A stretch of DNA of 64,000 bases from Crambe crambe (taxonomy: Eukaryota > Porifera > Demospongiae > Poecilosclerida > Crambeidae), in contig OZ004587.1 in the NCBI GenBank assembly GCA_963924555.1, positions 3,906,001-3,970,000 on the forward strand, written 5' to 3'. The translations under genes were made by a program, and so were the position numbers. The number at the start of each line of letters is the position of its first letter. Position 1 is the stretch's first letter. The notes below the pieces were generated by a model, which had not been told where the DNA came from, did not search any database, and saw nothing but the letters and a program-made list of their open reading frames with translations. Positions 53,641 through 64,000 of the stretch are shown here, one piece after another.

Positions 53641-54688
53641 ACTATACCATAGATAGTATATTACCGCCCCGGGATTGGAAACGGAACCAATTCCACGGGC
53701 AATCCGTGTTATGAAGTCAACGCGCGCGCGCTTAAATCTAATAATTATTACAGAACATACAGTAATAATGTGCAATACATACAGTGCATGCTACTAGTGA
53801 TGTGATGGACTCTTCTTCCTCTCCTTATTCATCAGTCGAGGAGGCTACTACACAATAATTATACTACACAATATAATAATTACTTTCTGGCTCAGATAGA
53901 TTTGCATGCACAAGTAAGTGATCACAAAAATTGATGCAGAGTTGCTAATAATATAATATTATACCATCAAAATTGTCAATGAATTTCAATGCCAAGATGC
54001 AGTCATCAGAGTTACCAACACAATTTTGCTGGAATCAATCCGGCACAGTTACTAGAGAGACACAGGAGCTGCAATGCCGGAACAATTTTTAGGGTCATGT
54101 TGCAATCTATAATTGATATTGACACTATTGATCATTTAATACTGGCATGAACTGTGGAGTGACCAGGATATCTGGAATGGAGTGCAGCAGTGGAGGTTAC
54201 ATGACCATTACTTTCTTGTACATAGTCGATGCTTCCTTCCTCCCATGAGTGCTCTAAGTAATTGGTTTATATTTTCACCATTAATGCAGTAACATGCATC
54301 TAATGCCACTCATTCTATAAAAGAAGGATGACTCTACTCACAAAACTAGATAATAAGCACAAACCTAAGTTATGAAGACTACCATTCCCCCGACAAATTT
54401 TCTTCTAGTTTTCTATATCGCTAAAGTGTGGAATTTAGCCATTATACTAGTAGGAATAATTGAAATTGTGGATGCAAATTATAAATACTAACCGCCGCTT
54501 GCAGTTTCCCTGTGAAAGAGCAGCCACACGCCTCCTAGCGGACCGCTGCAGCCCGTTGCTACCCACGTAACTAGGTAAGTTTCTTGGTCGCAAACCATAA
54601 CACGGAGTGCCCGCGGAATTTTCAATTAGCCTATGCTACCGTTTCCAATCTCGGGGCGGTAATATACCATCTATGAGCATAGCTAGTA
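53641..54688. mobile_element. 1.05-kb TIR element, no coding recognised
   Basis: Inverted ends of about 90 bp share CATAGATRGTATATTACCGC, CCCGRGATTGGAAACGG and, further in, CCGTGTTATG. The interior is non-coding as far as I can see. The exact ends and target duplication could not be fixed. Confidence 0.65.
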
Positions 54689-54689
54689 A

Positions 54690-56395
54690 CTTCACCACCT
54701 TACTCGTACAAAAAGCAAATTTTTTGCTGCTAAGACACCCATGCCAGCCTGTTTTGGCTTTGTGTACCCGTATCCCCTTACATGAAGGAATAAATTTTCA
54801 ACTTACAGTTTCAGAGTTTAGTATACACTCTACTTCATGCCCTCATACCTAAAAATGTAGTGAATGTATTCAAGAGTTTCAGCCAATAGTTCACATTAGC
54901 TGGGTGTGTCTTTGTGTAACTTTTTTGAAAAAGACCCCAATTTATATTCATAACAAGTAGTTATTCCTTCATGCCCTGCACCTATACTTTCCAAATGTAC
55001 GCATTCCCTTGCCAAAAAAAAAAAAAGCTCAATGATTAGAGTACACTAAGTATAGGTTATTGCATGAAGTCGAGGAGTTTCACTATTTTAGGAACCTGAG
55101 AGCTGTTGCTATTATGGTGACCGAGGGCGAAGCCTGAGGTCATCATAGGCAACAGTGAGATTTCAGCATGGGTACCTACATTGGATATCAAATAATCATG
55201 TGAAGCCTTATGAGTGTGGTTTCATAATGACTGTACATCCTGACATTCCATGCACAACAGTGGCATCTGTTATGATAGTAGCTATTTATAGTAGATGGAG
55301 TATGCTACTAACAAGGGATGAATCAGATTAGTCACTAAGTAATTCAGCTAACAACTGTCTAACTCAAAAACAACTTTCAAAAATTCTAAAAAACAAAAAA
55401 ACAAAAAAAATAAAAACAACTTGTCTCTGCTACTTAATTTTTATACAAAACTCAACATGAAATAAATACTGATACAGAAAAACAGGAAAAATCTCTCACA
55501 CACAAAATACAACCACACATGAGAATGCAGGACAGGAAAAAATAATTAAACCACACAACAGAAATAACTAACACTTACACACATACAAACTGGTCCATCA
55601 AATGTTTTTGTGGTCAAGTTTATACATATCACGAATAGTGAGACAAATGATCACTCTTATTTCACTTATCATGACATCGTGAGCTTTCCACTGGGAGGGG
55701 CTTGACAAGAGAACATTGGTTCCACCCAGTAGTATCTTTATTAAGTGTTTTTTTTCTGGCATTTAGTCCTTGTTCAAGTTCTAGCATACAAAGGACATAA
55801 AAATGAGAGCAAGTGGTTAGGAAACCAGCCATTTCTTAAATTGTTATTGGTATGGGTGCACATGTGCCAGATATAACTTCATAGCTAGAAGGTCCTATGT
55901 ATATATGTCAGCTGTGTATACATGCCAGCTACAATGTATCAAAGGGTAGTGAGGTGGGTTTCCCACACCCCAAGGGAATCCTCAAGCTTACAATAACAGA
56001 AAAGGACAGCAGAAAGGGCCCATTTACAATAACAATAATGATTATTAATTACATTAACCAGTCAGATTGAATAGTCATGTTGAGTATGCAGTTCACAACT
56101 CCTCAGAGAATATCCATTAGTTCTAGAGAAAAGCAACTCTGGTCATGCCTGCAAACTATACTAGCTACTGGAAAAGTTTGTAGGCAGTTTCAAACAATAG
56201 TCAGAGAGAGGCTATAGTATAAAGCCTAAAGAAGAGGTACCAAATGTAGCATAGATTTCAAACATAATTAATATAAGCTGGAAAGCCTACCCTGTTTATA
56301 TGACTCATAGCTAACTGTTGGCTTCTCCGTGGATGGAGTTTTTCATGGATAACTAGCTATAACCTAATTTTCTACTTTAGTCTAAGCTCTAAGTA
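54690..56395. other. 5' part of GPCR unit B, no gene recognised
   Basis: 55470-56360 matches 42690-43600 with gaps. The start (54690-55460) is AT-rich with A-runs and shares a GTAGTTATTCCTTCAT segment with 47350. No supported coding. Confidence 0.5.
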
Positions 56396-56504
56396 ATAGA
56401 TAAAGCATGTGCGCGAGATTTCTGGTTGATTTAGTGCACCGTAGCCCGAGGGATGGTGCACTAAATCAACCAGAAACCGAGTGCGCATGCTTTATCTATT
56501 TTAG
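56396..56504. repeat. Short near-perfect hairpin, AATAGATAAAGCATG arms
   Basis: Arms AATAGATAAAGCATGTGCGC and TGGTTGATTTAGTGCACC pair with their inverse copies across a CGTAGCCCGAGG-type loop. The total of 109 bp suggests a tiny MITE. Confidence 0.75.
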
Positions 56505-56617
56505 ATCCCATTGCGCATGCGCGTAGCTACTGTAGTCCATAGTTACAAACATCAGTACTGTTTGGTTTACTATAGCTAGCTAATTGTTGTGTCTCCACTT
56601 CTTTCTTGAGTTGTGAA

Positions 56618-56745
56618 ATGGCGGCAAGAATAGTCCACGTACCTGCTGATGCTCCTGTTATAGCTATCTATAAATCGGGATACTCCCCGAGCACGAAGGA
56701 TACAAGTATTTTGTGCCTGCCCAGTCCGAAGATCAAAGAAGGCGG
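56618..56745 (+). CDS. Possible first coding exon of an unidentified gene
   Basis: An ATG within GAAATGGCGGCAAG (YY1-like and initiator-compatible) opens 'MAARIVHVPADAPVIAIYKS...' to 'PKIKEGG', where GTATGA could be a donor; the frame stops at 56800 otherwise. No downstream exon was found. Low confidence. Confidence 0.25.
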
Positions 56746-56999
56746 GTATGAAACACCAGCTTGCTGTAGACCAGCTAGAATGTTCCTTCTTTTATACTAG
56801 CTACTCTCAGAAAAGCTTGTTGGGTAACGTGGAATTTTAATTGCAGCGAGCGAGCTGACTCTCAGGTCATGACTCATTGAAATATATATATATTATATAT
56901 CTAGGTCTACACTCGAAAATGCGCATGCTCCAATTGTAATCAAGCTAGATTGTTTTCTACAGCCTTTTGTCATAGAGGCGCTAGGCTTATCTAAGTGGA

Positions 57000-57460
57000 T
57001 TGTAGGCGCTTGGCTTATTTAAGTGCTTGTGGTAAGTATTTACAGCTTTCTAAGTATGGAGCTTCCTGGTTGGAACCACAACTTACATGACTCTTGTCTC
57101 TGACAGCAATATCAAGCTTGCAAGTACTGGAGCCTATCAGCTGCAGTACTTTGTTACATATAAACTCAACAGCAAATCTTCTAAAACAGTTGTAGCACTG
57201 ACTTGCTTGCTCATTGTCAAAATTAGCTAATGTATCAAAGTGAATTGTAGGTGCTTGGCTTATAGCTATAAGTGCTTGTGGTAAGTAGCTATTTACAGCT
57301 TTTGATGTGTGGAGTTTTCTGGTTGGAACCACCACTTATATGAATCTTGTCTCTGACACAATATAAAACACTGGAGCCTATCAAGCTCACTTGCTCACTG
57401 TCTAAAGCTAAAGTAGTAGTTGCATGTACATATCTAATACATATGAACTAAACAGCAAAA
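57000..57460. repeat. Tandem repeat, about 235-bp unit
   Basis: Units begin GTAGGYGCTTGGCTTAT and contain CTGGTTGGAACCAC and TTGTCTCTGACA. Two full copies and a partial one (57960, GTAGGTGCTAGGCTT). Open minus frames across them are repetitive and unassigned. Confidence 0.65.
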
Positions 57461-58083
57461 TCTTCTAAAGAGTTGTAGCACTAAAGAATGCTTGCTCGCT
57501 CGCTGTCAGCCGAATGTTGAACATTGCCCTAGTGTTATTCATTGACCACATTGCACGTTTATAATGATAACGTTTCAAACCCAACAAGCTTTTCAGAGAG
57601 TATAGTAGCCAGCATAAAAGGCAGAACTTCAACAACTTCTTCAAGCTGTCTTTCAGCATAGCCTGGGGATGCAAAAAATTAGTGCACTCCTACAGAATTA
57701 GTGCACACTTGCTGATTTAATGCACATAGCAACCACATAGCAACGGGATCTAAAAACTTTGTTAGAAAAAAAATTGGACATGACTCACTAAATTACTCCT
57801 ACAATTTTTTCATAATCTAATTGCAATCAATCCCTAATTGCACTCGTTTTATAATTGCACTCCTGGCTACATCTGCGCATGCAGACAAAATAGCCATAGT
57901 AAGGATGTTTCTGAAGATGGTAGGCTAGCTTGATCTATTCCTACGTTTTTTCGAAGTGAATTGTAGGTGCTAGGCTTTTTCTGACAAGCATTATATATAG
58001 GTTCATAATAATTATTAGCTAACAGCTTCCTACATGCAGCTGCCTGGCTGATACAAGTAATCTACCACATGATTAATAGGCAA

Positions 58084-58217
58084 TCACATTCTTTTGAAGG
58101 CAATTTGGGTATAATTGCATAAGAAACTGTCTAAAATTACACTTGGCTTCATCTCATGCAATTACCTAGCCTGTTTCTCATGCAATTATACCCAAATTGC
58201 ACTCAAAAGCATGTGAT
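58084..58217. repeat. Hairpin repeat, AATCACATTC...TTTGGGTATAATTGCAT arms
   Basis: 134 bp with arms of about 40 bp: CAATTTGGGTATAATTGCAT and its inverse near 58172-58191. It lies just upstream of the second GPCR copy. Confidence 0.7.
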
Positions 58218-58422
58218 TAGCTACCTATACAAATTATATTCCAGGTTTTCTAGCTAAATCATTATAATAATGGTTATTATTCATTTTCTTCTCCTTTCCT
58301 TTTCTTTTTTCCAGATCCGATCAGCCACTACATCCAACTTCCCCCTCCCCCCAAGCTGCCTCTATGCGCGCACTCATTTCGGCGCATTAATTTTATACTA
58401 TCGAGTCTCGAAGCTAAACTTG

Positions 58423-59542
58423 ATGGGGAACAGTAGTTCGACGTATTTCCCACAGTACATCTGCGATGATCCGAGCAGAAACTCTGTCACGCCAGAATAT
58501 TGGACGCCCCCTTCTGAATTCAGGGATGTTCCTTAGCCACTGGGGTTGTGATGTTGCTGTTATGCCTGATAGGTCTGCCGAGTAATTTCATCATCATCGT
58601 CAGTATACTGAAGCAAAAACTCTACAAGCTACCAACTCACATTCTGCTGCTCAACCTGGTTATATCCGATTTTCTCTTGTGCCTTCTGTATATGCCCTTT
58701 ACAGTCATTGCTTCATTTGCTGGGAGCTATATTTTTGGAAGCAGTGACTACACAAGATGTAGATTATGTGAAGGAGGCTTGATATTCACTGCACTAACTT
58801 TTTTCTCTGTATGGACCCTTGGCTTAATCTCTGTTGATCGTTTTATCTACATCAAATTTCCTTTCTCCTATGAAAAAACAGTCACCAAAGTAAGAACTGT
58901 GATCACAGTCATAGTGGTTTGGTTGCTATCTATCTTTGTGGCTCTGCTACCACTTGCTGGTTTTGGGCAAATCACACTTTCTTACACTCTAGAAACTTGC
59001 ATGGTAAATTTATTTGGTGAAACATCATTGACTAGAAACATAAACTACGTGATATTCCTGATTGCATTGGGTGTCATTCCTGTGATTGTAATAGTCATCA
59101 CAAACATTTGGATCATGTTCATAGCCAGAAAACAGATCAGGAAAATTTACCATTCGACAAGTAGAGAAGACAAACGTGAAAGAAAGCAAATCCAGAAAGT
59201 AAAAAATAAGAAGCAAGTTGCATTGCTGAAGGTCTTTGGAGGAATTTTAATAGCTAATTTTATTACTTGGACACCAGTGATACTTCATTCTGTAGTATCT
59301 ACTCAGACGATATCCCCCTTTGGGTTTTTGTGTTTGTGTTTGGTACTTTCATCATGCATTCAGTATTGCATCCTTTCATTGAGGGTATTTTCATTCCTGA
59401 TATAAGAAGGAGTTTCAAAAAAGTTTTCCCATGGAAGAAAATTTTATGCAAGTCAGAGACTAATAATTCAGAATTTGAAACCGGGAATAGGATGTTGCAA
59501 GGAGTCACAGATAGTGACAGGAATAAGATATGTTGCACATGA
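58423..59542 (+). pseudogene. Second GPCR copy, two frameshifts and a nonsense codon
   Basis: Very close to the 50203 gene. Reading from the ATG at 58423, a 1-base loss at about 58525-58537 (GATGTTCCTTAGCC against GATGTTTCCCTAGCC) gives an early stop. The frame then resumes through all helices until a deletion of about 10 bp near 59295-59310 shifts it again. The last part ends at a TGA created in 'TGTTGCACATGA' (GGA in the intact copy). It keeps the canonical Arg3.50 ('VDRF') that the intact copy has lost. Not translatable as a receptor unless there are assembly errors. Confidence 0.85.
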
Positions 59543-59792
59543 TGCTTGCAGACATGTTTTGTGATCATTCCTGAATTTAGTGGAAGACCCAAAGAAGAAC
59601 CTAACTCCTCTCCTTCAACTGTTGTGAAAACAATAGCTTCTACTGTAAATTAATATCTGTGATAATAGCTACGTACTAAATGAGTCCTTTGCAATAAGTA
59701 GGCCAATATTTTTATTGGGTAACATTAATTTACTGTATACTTGTTAAGTTCTTTACAATCATTATACAGTAATTATTCTTTCTTTTATCATT

Positions 59793-60010
59793 CACTATGA
59801 AAAAATTAATAGGAGATATCCTAGCCTGATACCTGTAGGAAACTTTGTAAAGAAATTCATAGAACACGCAAGGGCACGGCATGTTTCTGTGTTTCCTATT
59901 CAAAATCTTATGAAATATGCTGTGCCTTTGTGTATCTTACAAAAAAAACAACTGCGTTTCCTTCAAGTTTCTCTTGGAAACGCAAAGGAAATCTCTAATT
60001 TTTCATAGTG
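59793..60010. mobile_element. MITE with CACTATGAAAAA termini
   Basis: A 218-bp element with inverse ends CACTATGAAAAA and TTTTTCATAGTG and a 3-bp duplication ATT on each side. It is absent from the equivalent position in unit A (about 51560). CACTA ends and a 3-bp duplication suggest an EnSpm/CACTA-like derivative. Confidence 0.72.
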
Positions 60011-61211
60011 ATTAATGTTAAGGTCACCTAATCTTAATGGTTTACTGAATTAAGGTATACTGGAAATCATGATAATTTCCACACTTGCACATTAGCTAAG
60101 GAAGCTAATCTCAAACTGTTGTTATTGTTGTGTTTTTGTTGTTGTTGTTGTTATAGCTAGCTACATTGTTCCTGAAACTAACTTTAAGAGTAGCACCTGT
60201 CGAATGTAGTACAATAATGTCAAACTAAGCTTTAATGCTTTGATGCTATCAAATCATACCTCCTTAACAATCTAACATTTAATGCTATAAACATTTATAA
60301 AATCACACCTCCTCTGGTCACACTTTACACATCATTTTAGCCACGTTCATTTCATGTTTTCTGCCCCTGTTCTGTTTATGCCATCTTTTCATAATTATTG
60401 TTTACTTCTCTTACTATAGCTGCTCCAATAACCTCTATGTATCAGCAATTCACTCTATAATCTTACCATTTATTCTTTCCAACCATCTTACCATTGCAAA
60501 TTCTCTACATAATTCTTAGATAAGATCCCACTACTAAGTAGAACTGTTGAACTGAATTGCTTTACAACAACATGACTGAGAGGTGATAGGTCCTGACTAT
60601 TAAACTCAAGGGCTGATCGGCTGGGGTGAATTGGGTGGGTGTGGCTAACCTCCTTCCTTTGCAGATAAGAATAATTAGCTATTGGGCAGACCTCATAATT
60701 ATGAAATCTCCACTTATTCTTTCTCCACCATCGGGTTGATCAGACATACATTGGCTATGGTCTAAGTGTGGCATGCAACCACCATCCCCGTTGAAATCCT
60801 GGATCACCCCCCAAGTTAAACTACTGGAGGAAGAATAATGATTACATCCACTGATGCCTTGAGGAGCATGGAATTCTCCTCAGAGATCCAGTAACTCTTT
60901 GTTGATATAGAAATACATGTATGTGTACCACAAATTTGGGTAATCAAACCCCTTGAAGTTATGGTACCTCACTAAGCGAGTCATAACAACCATAAAGACT
61001 GCCAAACACAATAATACATTGGGACACACATAGCTAGCATACAAGAATAAGTAAACGACCTGACCTATCATTGTTCTTTATTGTAATGGTCATCCACTTT
61101 TACTAATATTGGTAGCTGCAATTCAGAAAGATATTAATTTTTATCTAGAGCTATTATAATTATTATTAGCTAGCTACAGTTCTATTCCATAAAAATGACA
61201 AGAGAGAGAGA

Positions 61212-61277
<66 letters not shown>

Positions 61278-62181
61278 CAATGACAATAATATTGAAATAC
61301 ATTCATAATAGTGGTCCTCAAAATTAATAATTATAACCCTAGAACTACGATAGTAGCTAACAATAAAAACTGACAAAAACAACAACAAATTAAAAACAAC
61401 AACAAAGTTAAACAGATAGCTTTATGTCAACAAAAATAGGTCTGAATGATAACTATAAATCTCCCACAGATAATTAAGGGGCAGAAATAATGTGCTGGAG
61501 GATACACCTCCAGGATGCACCACTTGCGAGTGTTCTGCAATGTCCCAAAGTCGGCATCCCAGCCAGTGATGTCATCAGGAGGCACTTCTTCCTGGCTTGG
61601 GGGGAAGTGATCAAAGTTGGATGTATCAGTGGCTGATCGGACCTGGGAATCTACAGCTTTATATAATTATTCCAACACTATTTACTATCAAACCTTACAA
61701 TAGCTATTATTATGCTGACTGAGCCACTACCCAATACACTATAGTTCAGTGAGGCTCACAGGATGCCATTTTCTTTTTTTGACATAGCACAGGTACGTAG
61801 ATTGACGTTGGTGAAGCTCTTAGACAATAGTGCCCGTAAGAGTTTACATTACTACTTTGTATGTAATTATTTTTTAACTGCATACCAAGTAGATTTATTT
61901 CATAAGTAGACCAGTTCACTTGGGTTGGTAAAGGGTTGCTAGGAGTATTATGTATACAGTATAGAGTGGACTTACATTTGGAATGATGCTTTTGACAAGC
62001 CCATCCCAGTGGAAAGCTTCAAACCACCTTCACATATACACAATGTCGTGATGGTGAATATAAAGTGAAATAAGAGTGATTGAATTGTTATAAGCTACTC
62101 TCTTAGTGTTATACATTATCTCATTCACTTTCACTTATGCACCTTTTAAAGGGAGAGAAATCCTGATAAACTATCCAGATA
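60011..62181. other. 3' part of GPCR unit B and spacer
   Basis: 60040-61440 matches 51590-52990 (GTT repeats, CTCTTTGTTGATA block). (GA)n lies at 61201-61275. 61445-61570 is the reverse complement of about 43755-43880. No gene recognised to 62181. Confidence 0.6.
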
Positions 62182-62319
62182 CAGTGATCTTGCAACATGA
62201 AATTCTGAACGCCAAACAAAAATTTACTAGCCTCCTTTCAAAGGACTTAATCGTGGCTTTAGAGTTGGGCTACTTAATTAAAAAGGGAGCCATATTTGGT
62301 GCATGTTGCAAGATCACTG
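62182..62319. repeat. Small inverted repeat, CAGTGATCTTGCAACATG arms
   Basis: Perfect 18-bp arms at 62182-62199 and 62302-62319 bound 138 bp. Possibly a tiny MITE; the open frame across it is unassigned. Confidence 0.65.
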
Positions 62320-62498
62320 CAATCCACTGTACAAATGGAAAATGAACTGTTCTAATATAAAAACCTTTGAACTTATAAATTGCTATGCAAGAAATGTAGT
62401 ATGTATGTATATATGTATGTACATGATTTGACTGACCTGTGTGTCTTGATGTCCTTGAGACCACCACGAAGGTAGCCTAACCTCTCAGCTGGGTTATC

Positions 62499-62827
62499 CA
62501 GTGGCGGATTTAGAGTGGTTTCTGTGGTTTCCATTGAAACTCCCTTTGCTGCGCGCTAGCGCGTGCGATAGATGGCCAGTCTATAGCGCGCGCTATTTTA
62601 ATACCCACTATTTTAATACCCACCTGTCAGTACTGAGCATGCTCAGAGTCTTTTCAAAGAGCCTTTAGTCGTCCAGAAACGGCTAGCTAGCTGAAGCTTA
62701 CTATCTTCATCACTCACATATAAACAATCCAAAAAGGGTGTGGTTACGGGAAAGCGGGCGTAGTCAGACAAAAAATTTTCCCCGCAGATAGCTGAAACTC
62801 CCTTTTAATTTTATAGATCCGCCACTG
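62499..62827. mobile_element. hAT-like MITE, CAGTGGCGGAT termini
   Basis: A 329-bp element with ends CAGTGGCGGATTTA and TAGATCCGCCACTG and direct repeat TTATC at 62494-62498 and 62828-62832. CAGTGGCGGA ends are typical of hAT; a 5-bp duplication suggests the hAT5 branch. Confidence 0.8.
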
Positions 62828-63089
62828 TTATCACTGCATTAAGCACACAGCTATAAATTGCATTGTTAAATTAATTATCCTGTACAACAATAACAAAAAA
62901 ATAACGACAGCAACAAGAAGTAAATTTTTTAAAGGTGTTATCATGTAATGAGATGGTGAAGGAGGATTGAAGAAAAACTGGCAACCCAAGTGACCCCTTT
63001 TTTATCTCGGTATACTATGAATTAGCTATGTAATACTATAATGGCCAACGTTGTTCTAGTATATGAAGATATACTAGGATATACAAGTT

Positions 63090-63660
63090 ATTGGTCTCTA
63101 GGGTTTACTGGCAGGTAAGAGTGTGTGTGCGTGCGTACATCAGTCAACAAAAAATGTTCAGTGATTGGACCATCCTCAGTAATTATCATTGGCTTTATGT
63201 ATAATTGGAGACTTACCATCCTGGGTCCTGTATGGAAAGTGTTTACTCTTGTTTTGATGGGTGTGGATATGCTAGCATCTTCAGTGGCTTCTCTCTTGAG
63301 GGAACAGGAAATCAAATAAAAGAAAATTTCGTACTTAAAGATAGTCCTAACCATTACGTATGTACGTAGCTGCTATTAGGAATTTGACTGGACAATAGCA
63401 CAATGGCAAAAAATTGACTGAATAATGTCAGAATTGATGTAAATCGGCCAGAAAATGTCTTAGCTGTGATGGGCTGTTTCCAGAGATAAATACAGTATAG
63501 TGTTTCTTTTGTGGTCTTACTAGCACGCTAATCTTATTTATAATAAGGACTCCAGAAATCTTTATTAAGCACTCCAGAGGTGTAGGGAAACCTACCAATT
63601 TGTTATTGGTATGGGTGTTATAGGAATTGTATGTTTTCCACATAGCTAGAAGGGTTATGC
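63090..63660. repeat. Start of a third GPCR duplication unit (C)
   Basis: Closely similar to 42165-42680, then joins a TTGTTATTGGTATGGGTG block also seen at 55840. Suggests the tandem array continues beyond the window. Confidence 0.6.
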
Positions 63661-63684
63661 TGCCACAAATAAAGGGTGTCATGA

Positions 63685-63950
<266 letters not shown>

Positions 63951-64000
63951 GGATCATAAGAGAAGTAAAAGGAGAAAGAACATAAGGTATAAGTTTGGTA

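Noticed and set aside
57015..57674. Two cysteine-containing minus frames
   Set aside because: They lie on a tandem repeat of about 235 bp; similarity between them comes from the repeat, and no family is recognised.
62106..62345. 79-residue plus-strand frame
   Set aside because: It lies across a small inverted repeat, has no recognisable motif and no neighbouring exon.

Overview
This is a eukaryotic, intron-rich and transposon-rich window. It is most likely from a demosponge of the Amphimedon type. That placement is inference, resting on a Death-domain terminal exon, an NLR-style leucine-rich-repeat exon, a lineage-specific class A GPCR pair, an HSPBP1-like host gene with very short exons, and a dense load of MITEs, Mutator-like and DIRS-like elements. 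No database search was possible. Spliced gene models were built by hand from splice signals, reading phase and remembered family motifs.

Layout. 1-298: last exon of a Death-domain gene. 616-13598: three TIR elements lie end to end and the direct repeat GGACC sits at three consecutive junctions. They are a 2.8-kb element of unknown family (621-3393), a 7.4-kb Mutator-like element (3399-10769) and a shorter relative (10775-13249) that ends in a long palindrome. 15.5-16.6 kb: a MITE and a decayed LINE tail. 17.2-19.35 kb: a broken LRR gene. 20535-26580: a young DIRS/Ngaro-type retrotransposon with gag, RT-RNase H and tyrosine recombinase and with split direct repeats. 28812-41219 (minus): an HSPBP1-like gene whose introns hold several MITEs, a second DIRS remnant and a RecQ-fragment element. 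42.1-63.7 kb: a tandemly duplicated GPCR block containing one intact gene, one pseudogene and the start of a third unit, with hairpin repeats, promoter-like cassettes and an array of repeated mini-exons.

Headline. The 7.4-kb Mutator-like element carries two minus-strand genes. One is an apparently complete MULE transposase (WRKY/GCM-like zinc finger, DDE, SWIM finger). Next to it is a 19-exon gene, all but one of whose junctions are canonical and phase-compatible, that reads as a single 503-residue protein joining a ubiquitin-specific protease (USP, C19) domain to a ULP1/SENP (C48) domain. Decayed relatives of the USP part occur in two other places in the window. I know of ULP1-like proteases in plant Mutator elements and OTU proteases in some animal ones, but not of a USP-ULP1 fusion. 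This is my main candidate for an undescribed system.

A second candidate is a set of four non-autonomous elements (1695, 30122, 32027, 39014) that share TAGTCT termini, 9-bp target duplications and TIRs that themselves fold back. One of them holds a RecQ-helicase Walker A exon fragment.
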